Notes under the pieces: model-generated
What the model was told of the DNA's origin: nothing
What the model saw: the letters and a program-made list of their open reading frames with translations, nothing else
Database searches by the model: none
NCBI GenBank assembly: GCA_023313575.1
Contig: JAJTTP010000009.1
Location: 1,836,386-1,900,385 of the forward strand
Origin: Eutypella sp. D-1
Lineage: Eukaryota; Ascomycota; Sordariomycetes; Xylariales; Diatrypaceae
Reading direction: 5' to 3'
Length of the DNA: 64,000 nucleotides
Made by a program: the position numbers and the translations under genes
Part shown: positions 33,011-42,539 of the stretch, piece by piece
Layout of the letters: each line of letters starts with the position of its first letter
Position numbering within the stretch: position 1 is the stretch's first letter

Positions 33011-34388
33011 CTCCTTGGTATGTGAAAGAGAGAAGGGATTTCGCAATGAGGGCGTCGCTCTCCACTGTACGGGCGCAGAGATAGCATCTGTCGAAACGGA
33101 GCCCGACAGCTGGTAGCAGTAAAAGGGATAGGCAAAGTCTATCAGTGGCCAGCACATTCGGGAAGCATGCAAGAGCCACCAAGAATTGATTGCGTCGCAC
33201 CGCCTTGGCCCTTGCATACAAGCCAAGGCACCATAGAGATTGCAACCGCAGAAAAATTCTGTGATGGAAGCACCAGGCAACACGAAAGCCGGTATTTTTG
33301 GTTTAGGATTCTCCGAATATGCTGGCTCGCAGAATCACCCTGACCAGTCCAAGATCACCACCAAAAGCCTGTCAGCGTAAACAATCGTGGAGTGGAGTGA
33401 GTATAAGCTGAGTCTCTAAGATCCCATTGGGCGCAGTCTGTAACAAAGCTGTTACCTCATGATAACAGAAGATGTAGAAGGGATAGTTCTTAGATTGATC
33501 GCGTGCATGCTGAAGAGAAACTATCTAAGATGGATGCTAGCCCATATTGTTTATATCTCTATGAAGCTCTCCCCTTGAATAGGGCATTGCTAAGGCCCAG
33601 AAAGGCTGTGGCTTAAGCCATGGCCCAAGTCTTGGCCAGGGCTTTTGGAATAGGTAATTTGTAAGATATCGGTTATTGTCAGCTCCAGGCTCCGGTCCGG
33701 CCCAGCTGGCTTGACCCCACGTTCCTCCGACTCCGGCTCAGTATGTAAAAGATGAGATGAGGTAGCCTCGTTCCGGTTGTGCTTGGGATCCCACCCACGC
33801 GCAAGCCAGAGTCGAGCATCATGGCCCTTGGGTAAGGCAGGCTCTTATGTGCCGAAATAATGCTTTGCACGCACTAATTGGCTACTCCATGAGGACAGAT
33901 CTCAGATCTACTTTAAGTTCGTGATCTGATATGTATATGCACTATCACTTTTAAGATACATACTATACGGCGTTCCATTGATACATCGAAGTAATTTCTA
34001 GACTTATGAGTCGCACTACTTCTGATCTCTCTCCCAACAACATTTACGAGTCTCAGCCTGACCCCTGCGTGCTATGCTCAAGAGTCAAGACATAAGTATC
34101 ACTGTGGCGTTTCGTGGGTTGCATTTCCATTAAAGCAGCCTACCTAATGAAGGGTTGCATTCTTTGCTTATTAAGAATGTTACAACACCTAATCACTTTA
34201 AGTAGGGTAGGGAGAGGGGTAATCGGATTCACGCAGAGTATATAAGCCGTGCCCCCCTCGCCATCATCCTGCTGCAGAGGCTACCAGATACAATTTCGCC
34301 ACTTTTCATACCTTCTCCACGACCTCTCTAGCTTTTAGACACTCACGTTGCTCACTTTCACCTGGAATGGTCCCTAAATATCCCCATC
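33011..34388. other. Intergenic region with protease-lectin promoter
   Basis: No gene was supported. The minus-strand frames at 32829-33283 extend upstream of the methyltransferase remnant but show no family features. The 3' end holds a TATA-containing promoter. Confidence 0.5.
34239..34246 (+). promoter_or_regulatory. TATA box of the protease-lectin gene
   Basis: TATATAAG lies 143 bases upstream of the ATG at 34389, followed by a CT-rich leader ending in CACC-type sequence. Position and sequence fit a core promoter, suggesting a regulated rather than constitutive gene. Confidence 0.55.
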
Positions 34389-35984
34389 ATGAGCCTGCCT
34401 CACATCTGCACAGAGATGCCCGTGCCACCAGAACTACAGGGGTCGGCGAACAATCTAGCGTACTGGGAGAACGCCAACCTCAGCGAGGTCTCCAGGCTCA
34501 ACCACACTGTAAGCAATGAAGACGGAGCTCGCTTCGATGCCAATTACATGTGGCGTCCTGGCCGTACCTTAAGGGTTAGAATCCTCAACGGATCCGAGAA
34601 AGTCCGCGCAAAAGTACAGCAATATGCCAAGATATGGGAGGATCATGCCGAGATTAAACTCGACTTCGTTAACTCGGTCGACGCAGAGATCCGTGTCAAC
34701 ATTGATTCCAGTTGTGCATCATGGTCATATATTGGCACCAATAGCCTAGCTATTCCATCCAGAGAACCTACGATGAACTTTGGCTGGCTGACGGACCGAA
34801 CATCCGAGACAGAATTTTCTCGCATTATCATTCACGAATTCGGCCATGCTCTCGGTTGCATTCACGAACATCAGGCACCCAGTGCCAAAATCCCTTGGAA
34901 TAAGCCGGTTGTGTACGACTACTACAAGAAAACACTGGGTTGGGATAAGGAAAAGGTGAATACCAATATATTCCAGCGATACGATCGGTCCGCAATGCAG
35001 TCCTCGGCCTTCGACCCAAGTTCCATCATGTTGTATGCCATCCCAGCTTCTTTAACAACCAATGGATTCTCGACTGAGTGGAACACACGGCTATCCAAGG
35101 CAGATCAGTCGTTCATTGCGAGAGTCTACCCCGGCAAGTGGTTTGATATACCGCACTTTATCCCATTTCAGGTGCGCCCTTGTCATTTAGGTCCCTTGAA
35201 GGAAGTTTCCACGCGGGTGCGCTTTCCCACCATGTTCGACACCCCGCCCCAAATGGGCTTAGGTCTTAATACTATCAGCATTGACAATGGGGCTAATATC
35301 CGCGTGCGCGCCTTTGCCGATAAAGTCACGAACGCATCAGCGGACGTGCATATGAAGACCTGGGGTGACACAGAATCTTTTTTGGGGGGCTGCACATGGT
35401 TCACCGCATCGACATTACGAAACAACAGTTTTCAAGTTGGGCAGTTCAGCACTGAGGATGATCACCCACGGAGCAAGCCCCAGATGAAGACATCGCGGCG
35501 GATCAACTTTGCCCAAGCCTATACCTCTCCGCCTAAGGTTATAGTCTGGATCAACCAGCTAGACATGGCGTGCAATAGAAACTGGCATGTCTCTGCCACG
35601 GCAACTAATATTGATGCTAAGGGGTTCACGATCCATCTTGACAGTGGACAGGATACTATCCTCTTCTCGGCTGCCGCAGCCTGGATTTCTTATCCAGCTG
35701 ACAAGCTGGGTGTGATCAGTGGCAATTGTAACGTCAAGAATGCCCAGGCACTGGACACCCCGAAGCTAGGAAGGGATACTGGGTGCATCAACTTCCCTGT
35801 CGGCATGTTCCACCGCGCACCGAAGGTAATGGCCGCATTTAATACTTTACACGTGGATTGTCGACACGATCTCATGCTGAATGTACAAGCAGAAAGCGTG
35901 TCTAAGGATGAGATGCAATGGAGTATTGATTGGGGTGTCTCAATTTTCTATTCGGCTGGGGCATCATACATAGCTATCGCGTGA
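34389..35984 (+). CDS. Metzincin-type zinc metalloprotease fused to H-type lectin modules
   Basis: The intronless frame encodes 531 residues. Residues 50-225 form an astacin-like metalloprotease: the zinc motif HEFGHALGCIHE at 149-160 (three His ligands, catalytic Glu150) and a Met-turn SIMLY at 212-216. Three repeats of about 80-90 residues resembling H-type lectin (discoidin-II/Helix agglutinin) modules follow: VRFPTMFDTPPQMGLGLNTI, then RINFAQAYTSPPKVIVWINQ, and INFPVGMFHRAPKVMAAFN near the C-terminus. These modules bind terminal GalNAc-type sugars in known members. There is no signal peptide and no pro-domain of normal length, so the protein is either cytosolic or exported unconventionally. 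A TATA box precedes it. The combination suggests a glycan-targeted protease for defence, competition or host contact, which is inference. Confidence 0.85.
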   Translation: MSLPHICTEMPVPPELQGSANNLAYWENANLSEVSRLNHTVSNEDGARFDANYMWRPGRTLRVRILNGSEKVRAKVQQYAKIWEDHAEIKLDFVNSVDAEIRVNIDSSCASWSYIGTNSLAIPSREPTMNFGWLTDRTSETEFSRIIIHEFGHALGCIHEHQAPSAKIPWNKPVVYDYYKKTLGWDKEKVNTNIFQRYDRSAMQSSAFDPSSIMLYAIPASLTTNGFSTEWNTRLSKADQSFIARVYPGKWFDIPHFIPFQVRPCHLGPLKEVSTRVRFPTMFDTPPQMGLGLNTISIDNGANIRVRAFADKVTNASADVHMKTWGDTESFLGGCTWFTASTLRNNSFQVGQFSTEDDHPRSKPQMKTSRRINFAQAYTSPPKVIVWINQLDMACNRNWHVSATATNIDAKGFTIHLDSGQDTILFSAAAAWISYPADKLGVISGNCNVKNAQALDTPKLGRDTGCINFPVGMFHRAPKVMAAFNTLHVDCRHDLMLNVQAESVSKDEMQWSIDWGVSIFYSAGASYIAIA

Positions 35985-36172
35985 GGCCGTATCGCATCGC
36001 GACTACGGCTATAGAAAACACAATACATACTCAAAGCCAGAAATCAATATTATCCGTTGTATTTCGTATCGATGAAAGCCACTCTAAGACTAGGACTATG
36101 ATACTCATATCATCGAAAGAAGCACGGCATTTTGCCCTTATATACATCTATCCGTTACACCATTAATTAGGG

Positions 36173-37949
36173 CTACGGGGTCATCCTGCTCATGTCAATC
36201 GCGAACTGAATCACGAACGCATGTGGTCTATCGAAGCAGTCGTCCCAGCGACTCCCGCCCGATACCCAGAACTTCTCGAGGACGGCCCTCGCCGCGAGGG
36301 GCACGTGGGTCCCAACGAAGCGGCTTAGCCTCGCCAGTTGATCGCGAACAAAGGCACGCGTCGCGGGACTTGATCGCACAGCTTCCGTGCCGAGAACCAC
36401 AAGCGGCCAGAGCACATACCGGTTGATCTTAGGAGACTGCAGCGCCTTGGCGAGGACCGTCTCCAGGAACCGGGCATCCACAGCTCCGCGTGCCTTCAGC
36501 GTGGCGCTGTCTGGCGGTAGTACCGTCTGGCTCTGTAGGGAGGATATGCAGTAGAGTGTCGCGGCCGCCCGGTAGGCATTGCCAGCAAGTAGCCAGTCCT
36601 CTCTCGATGAGGGTTTCGACTCGGCCCATTCGTCAAGGTTGGCGGCATCTATACGTCCAAGAATTTCATAAGCCTCTTCAGTAAGACATGTTGCTCGCGT
36701 CATGGTGTGGTTGTCCGGTTGCATGGCTCGCGCTCGGAGATAGTTGATTTTGATGATCTCGGCAAAAAGTGGCGGCGGGCACATTTGGAAAGTGAAGACT
36801 GCGCCGCCATACGATTGCATTATCAGTTCCAGGTCGTCGAAGTGGCACTGGGGAATTATGAGGTCTGATGCGGGGGATGTCGTATTGCCGAAAATGGAAA
36901 TGCTGGGCAAAATGGTCAGTTCTGATGCCCCCATCGGCAATCTTGGAAGGGTCTTTTCCGTGGCTAACGGGCTCAACATACGATATAAAGCATAGTAGAA
37001 GCGACTCCAGGGGCTTGTATGTAGCTAATGTGCGAAGTCCACCGCGAAGGGCGATCAGTCGTTGAACTCCCTCGAGATGGCATCGCCAATTCGACGAGGA
37101 GCCTTGTTGGGCCTGTGTAAATGACACGGATTAGCATGGCACATGCTTTATGTCAGATAGCACATCACACAGTGGTTCTATCCAAAGGTAGACACGTGGA
37201 ACTAACATCAATCAGTAATAACGTTACGATGCCGGCCAGCGTAATGTCACTAATGCGCTTGTGTTCTATGTTGATATACTCATTCAAAGCACTAATAATT
37301 ATGCCGCGGTATCGATAAAACGTCTCGACTAGTTCTGTATGGCATCGGGTACCGTCCTGTATTCGATTGATCCGGTGGCTGAGGGTTGTGCAGACTAGAC
37401 TTAATTGTACGTGGCGGGGGAAAACGGCCCCTGCCTCAAGATGACCGGTCGAGAGCAAGTATATGTAAGGATTTGGCCCGAGATCCTGGATTGGGAGCAT
37501 ATCTTGGTATATGCAACTGTTGTCTAATCCGAGGTGAGCTATCTGTCCTTTCCTAGAAATTTCACCTGTTGACTTCACGTACAATATGCTACAGCTTGCG
37601 TCAAGGCATCGACCTCCGTCCTCATCTTGAACCGTGGGATAGCCAAGTTCCTGACTTCCCTACCAGGAAAGGTTGACACCATGACTGTCCCGTTGGTGAC
37701 GCTCTTCGATGCTTCGTTGTTGTCATTGCTGGTAGCTTCGATGCTTTTTGGTGGGCACCCTTTCTGCTTCCAGGCCCGAGATTTGACCTTCCCCGGGGCG
37801 AGCCATCTTAGTCGTGTCGGCTTCACATCGCTGTATCCCGGGCATTGCGTTCCCGATACAGTGCACCTTTTGCATGTCGGCTGTGTGCGATCGCAGACAA
37901 GGCATCGCCTGAGGCACTCCCAACAATGTCGCATCTGGGGCTCTCCCAT
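36173..37949 (-). CDS. Zn2Cys6 transcription factor with fungal-specific transcription factor domain
   Basis: Four exons (37949-37583, 37523-37207, 37112-36982, 36902-36173) encode 514 residues. The N-terminal zinc cluster is C9-x2-C12-x6-C19-x6-C26-x2-C29-x6-C36 within HCWECLRRCLVCDRTQPTCK, with an extra Cys at 16 where Arg is usual. A basic region follows (KPTRLRWLAPGKVKSRAWKQ). The remainder fits the fungal transcription factor domain 2 group: AVAYYNSCIYQDM, LGPNPYIYLLSTGH, NWRCHLEGVQRLIALRGG, SIFGNTTSPASDL and a C-terminal helix region ending SRMTP. Splices were chosen on GTACGT, GTTAGT and GTATGT donors with frame continuity. It is divergent from the RTA1 gene, 0.56 kb away, a common arrangement for a regulator and its target. 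Start at 37949 or 37934. Confidence 0.9.
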
Positions 37950-38511
37950 CTCCAGCCGACCGCGCGCTATGGATATTATACTAAAGCGGTTAGACCTGGG
38001 TTGGGGTGGGTGGTACTCGTCATGTAAAAATACAAGTGTCGTGCGAGCTATATTCTCAAGACGTCAGTTATAAGAGAGGCATTCTACCGTTATAATGTGT
38101 CGTCGTTCCTAACCTTGCCAAGCTGCTAAGCTAAGGCCCCTAAATAAGTCCTACGGGGGCTGTGGCCCTGTGGGGAAACGTGCCTAGCGAACCCTGTCGA
38201 TCTTGAATAGCGACCGCGGGTCCAGTCTTGGCGATTTCATTATCCGATTTGGGTTTGGCGTGCTATCATATAAGTCTAGGCTGTCTAGCAGCAAGGCCTG
38301 GATGAGGTGACGACGGCGACAAGTTCTATATAGTTGGCCGTAGATACTGCTGGTGTCTAGAGAGGAGTCTGTGAATGAGCTTGAGATCGACCTGTCATAA
38401 AAGCTGCGACGAGGAAACTATATAAAAGTGCAGCACGTTCCGTCAACATTCCTCTCTATGACTTGCACATCATCTAGCTGCTAGCACACAAACCATCGAC
38501 TCCTATTCGAT
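37950..38511. promoter_or_regulatory. Shared divergent promoter, Zn2Cys6 factor / RTA1 gene
   Basis: This 562-base gap separates the divergent starts. It contains CGG-type triplets (near 38,140-38,220), the usual half-sites of Zn2Cys6 factors, but I cannot define a spaced palindrome with confidence. A TATA element lies on the RTA1 side. Confidence 0.5.
38419..38428 (+). promoter_or_regulatory. TATA box of the RTA1-like gene
   Basis: TATATAAAAG lies 84 bases upstream of the ATG at 38512, a good core-promoter position. Confidence 0.6.
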
Positions 38512-39694
38512 ATGGCGAACGGAGAACCTGGTAGGTAACCCACGCCCTCTGACTTCAAGATCTGCTGTTTACCTCTTCTAGTTGCCGGAAGCCTCTTCGT
38601 TTACGCCCCTAACACGGCGGCTCCTATCGTCTTCGCTTTAGCATATGCTCTATCTGGAGTCGGCCATTTCTGGCAGTGCTTGTAAGTGTCATGTGGTTTA
38701 GCGGTACGCCGAAACTCAATGAACTGACAGGTATCAAAAGTCGCCATAAATCATTCAAACTTATAGGCCTGCACCCATTCTGCGCGGTGATGTTGACCCT
38801 CGGTTACTCTTTACGGGCATGGTCTTCTCATCACTATATATATGACGGGACAGCGACTCTCATAGTCTTCATTCTAAGTCAAGTCTTCATATACGTATGC
38901 CCGTGAGTTAATTAAACTACAGTACAATCATGACTGATGACTGACCTGTGGTGGTATGCAGCCCCTTTCTCGAACTCGCCAACTACCACGTCCTCGGTCG
39001 AATATTCTACTACGTTCCCTACTTCGCACCTCTACCCCCGGGGAAAGTTCTGTCTACCTTTGGTCTCCTGATGGCAATCGTCGAGGCCCTCAATGGCATA
39101 GGAGTATCTCTAGCGGCCAACCCAAAAGGCAGTTCACAAGGGCTAGGAGGTAATTTGGTCATAGCTGCTATCGTAATACAGCTGGCCGTCATCCTCTTCT
39201 TCATTGCCATGGCGGCCGTGTTTCAAGTACGATGCTCCAGATCTAGTATGAAAGACAGGGCTATCCTCATCCCTCTTAGGACGCTATACGCTAGCATGTT
39301 TCTCATCTTCGTGCGCTGCATTTATCGGTTGGTGGAGCATCTGGGAAACACGGAAATGGACCTCAAAGACCCCGAATCCCTCCGAGCCCTCAGCCCCATT
39401 CTGCGGTACGAGTGGTACTTCTACGTCTTCGAAGCGACGCTCATGCTCATCAACTCGGTGCTGTGGAACATATGGAACCCGGGCCGCCTCCTTCCCAGGG
39501 ACTACCACGTCTACCTCGCGCCGGACGGCCAGACCTTGATCGAGGGGGAAGAGCAGGTGGACGACCGGTCTCTCCCACAGAAGATTGTGTCCATGATGAG
39601 CTTTGGTTTCCTCTTCCCCAAGAAGGAGAATAATAGACACATCTGGGAGCTTAAGGATCATCCTGTCGTTGGTGCAAGGGTGCAAGAGACTTGA
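38512..39694 (+). CDS. RTA1-like multi-pass membrane protein
   Basis: Four exons (38512-38530, 38582-38681, 38741-38902, 38962-39694) give 337 residues. The family (RTA1/RSB1, lipid-translocating exporter type) has seven helices. Visible features are YAPNTAAPIVFALAYALSGVGHFWQC, LIGLHPFCAVMLTLGYSLRAW, PPFLELANYHVLGRIFYYVP, the loop ending TFGLLMAIVEALNGIGVSLA, FRHKSFKL at the second splice, and RTLYASMFLIFVRCIYRLVEH followed by YEWYFYVFEATLMLINSVLWNIWNPGRLLP written in two parts by the family. The charged cytosolic tail ends ARVQET. The first exon has only 19 bases. Members are linked to resistance to lipophilic compounds and export of sphingoid bases; the substrate here is unknown. It is probably co-regulated with the divergent Zn2Cys6 gene. 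Confidence 0.88.
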
Positions 39695-40119
39695 GCTGCG
39701 GCGCGCGCTTCCAGCCAGGTGAATACAATGAACCTTTCCTATACCGACAAGCGTCTAAATTCAGGAACGCGAGGCTACAAGTCTATTGTCGCATTCGAGT
39801 TCAGGCTTCTAGAGTTGGCCTGGTAATTGGATGCAACTGGCATGAAGGCGGGAAGATGGCAAACGATGGAGTAACTATGCTACAAGATGCCGATTTGTTG
39901 GCTATACAGCGACAGGCTTGATATAGACGGGTTTCTATACGGTTCTCAAATGACTAAGTAATCGTATTACTTGCTATAATGTATGATGACTCGTCGTTCG
40001 ACGACGATGGCCAAGGCTTGTATCATCAAAGAACACATTTTGGTATTAGACTATATACAGGTAAACGATGTACTCGTTCGAGTGGCGCAACTAGTGACTA
40101 CCTAGCTAAGCATTTCGCC
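39695..40119. other. Convergent intergenic region
   Basis: Spacer between the 3' ends of the RTA1-like and amine oxidase genes. No gene seen. Confidence 0.6.
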
Positions 40120-42539
40120 TTACAAGCGACTACTGACATTCACTCCGGCGTCACTGGCCCCGTTGGTGGAGCAGCACGCACTGCCAAAGGCAAGCTTGCT
40201 CATGGCGTCGGTGGCATTAGTGACGCCCTGCCCATTGGCGGCGACTTGGCTGGGCGTGCTGGCATAGCTCGGGGGCACGTCCATGACGGGGTTGTTGGTG
40301 AAGAAGTTTCGCGGCCGCAGCAGAAGCGTGATGGGCTCCACAGGCATCACGGGGAAGTCCTCAGGGGCCGGGATGTGCGTCACGCCGAAGGTGTGCCAGA
40401 GCACTACGTCCGTGTCCTCGATCGATTCCGTCCCGTCCCCGATCCACTGCGGCAGGCCCATCGACGGCTCACCTGACGTCTGCGGCACGTGGCGGCCTGC
40501 CGGCCAGAGCTGGTCATCGCTGTCTGTTTTGCGCCATATGCGTCAGTATTCCGGGCATACCTCTACTGAGTTATGACGGCCTGTATTATGGTCACTTACA
40601 CTTAGTAACATGCACGGCGTGTCGGGCGAAACCCGCGCGCTTCCACACGAGCGATCCCTCCTTGGGCAGTAACGGGGGCACCTCACGGCTCACGAGCTTG
40701 TAGCTCGCCGGCTTGCCGCTGTACGGATGCGGCTTGCTGGTGTTGCAGATTTCCCAGGTGCGGCTTGTGGAGCCGTCATAGTCTGTCGCAGCCTGGCCCG
40801 TCGTCGCGAGCTTTGTCCGCTTGCCGTGGAAGGCGTTGCCGTAGTAGTTCTCCGGGCTGCCGACGGGCGCGTCGGAGGGCACGGCGTCCGCCACAAATAC
40901 CGTGTTGTTCGGTCCGTCAACATTGGGGTCAATCCGGAGACAGAACAGGTGCTGATGGTTGTGCGCATTGACGCCTGTTATCCAAAATTAGCTGGTGGTC
41001 TAGCTGTGTTAGTGTACGAAGGTAGAATTACCGGGATAAACTTGAGTGCCCCATCCCTTGAGGTCCTCTCCGGGGTTCATGCTGTAGGTGTTCAGGATAC
41101 CAGTGAGCTTGATCTCTGGCTGAATGGTTCCATCTTGCTAGAAAGGGGTCAGTGATGTGGCCCGGGCTTTTCATGGGGTTTGTCGCCTTACATGGAATAT
41201 CCACTAATTATGGTCAGCATACATAGTAATAATAGCCCTGTGAAAGGTCAAAGCTCACCTGAATAGCGTATTCATAGTTAGCCGCAGTAAAGATCTGCTG
41301 GACGATCAACTTTCGGGCCCGCGTGACAATGGTCGAGTCGTCACGGAAATCCGAGTGCTTGAATAAGATGCCGGCATCCTCCTCGTGAATGCAAATGGCG
41401 TTCTTGATGGTACGGATGTCGCCTGAGCGGGTCGGAAATTCGGCATCGAGATAGTGGATGGAACCCTTGCAGTCGCAGCCGAGCGTAAGGCTATTGGTCA
41501 TGTATCCCGCGCCATACTCTCCCAGGTCGAAAGCGTGCTTACGCTGATGCGGATGCTCGGGATTACCGCTACGGCCATGTGTAAGTATCGCGATCAAGAA
41601 GGGTGGAGTTAAAGATAGACTTACTAAGGGACTACCATTTCCGCTAGTGACAACCGGTAGAAGATAGGTCTTATGTTGCCCCTTTCATTGTAAGTGATGT
41701 TGTTGAGAACGATTCCTTCTCTGTAGTTGAAGCCGATATGGAACTTCCAGTTCTGCCACTCAATCTCCCGCCCGGCCATCTTGAATGACACTCCTTCCGG
41801 TTGGGTTATGTTGATTGGCTTAAGATCCTTGCGGTAACCACCAGTCTTCTCAATTGCGGCCGGGTGGTAGTTGATCGGCTTGACCTTGTTCAATGGCCGT
41901 CGCACCTTCGGAATGTCGATGCCAATGACCTCCTGTTTAACTGAATCGAATATCGGGCAGAAATCCAGAGGGTACTGGTATTGACAGTCGTCAACGTCAG
42001 GCCGATAGTACATCAGGGCTTGCTGAAGCCGGATCTTGCTGCCATGTCGCTCGTCGTATCCAATGGTCCAGGGGTCACAGTAGACCTTGTGCATGTCCTC
42101 CTTCGGAATGCCACTGATCTCACATTGCTCGATCACCTTAGGGTCCTTTCTGCAGATGTGCTCCACCGCCTGGAGTTCCTCCATAGTGATCTGATGCTTG
42201 ATTAGCAAAGTGTTACTTCAATCAAGAGGTGATTTCTCTCACAATTGGCTGTAGCCCATCCAATGTCTCCCATTTGGTGATCTTCCCCTGAGCTAGGTCC
42301 ACAAGCCCGTCGTAGATCGTGCCTCCAGGTGCAATAACTACCACATCCGCTATTCTAGCCGGCCTAGGGAAGGCTCTGGGATTCTCCAGCCATGCCTTCA
42401 TCTCCGCCTTGCGCGGCTCGTGCAGCGACACCACATTGAAGAAAACATCTCCATGGGTCTGTTTGACGGCATCGATGGCCGTCCTGATCTCATCGAGGCT
42501 CAATGGATCGAAAGGGTGAGGCGGAAGACCAGTTACCAT
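40120..42539 (-). CDS. Copper amine oxidase (primary-amine oxidase), probably peroxisomal
   Basis: Seven exons (42539-42243, 42190-41625, 41568-41259, 41203-41192, 41137-41032, 40974-40600, 40523-40120) sum to 690 codons, 689 residues, the normal length. The enzyme oxidises primary amines to aldehydes, releasing ammonia and hydrogen peroxide, using copper and topaquinone. The topaquinone precursor Tyr lies in AANYEYAIQ, the copper-binding His pair in NAHNHQHLF, and the base Asp region in YPLDFCPIFDS. The N-terminal N2/N3 domains start MVTGLPPHPFDPLSLDEI. Exon 4 has only 12 bases and encodes WIFH, an invariant part of the family. The C-terminus is SRL, a canonical peroxisomal targeting signal, which agrees with peroxisomal amine oxidases of fungi. 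It lies tail to tail with the RTA1-like gene. Confidence 0.93.

Noticed and set aside
32829..33283. Overlapping minus-strand frames of 96-138 codons
   Set aside because: Only the 3' part (below about 33,010) matches the methyltransferase pattern. The rest shows no family features and the frames conflict.
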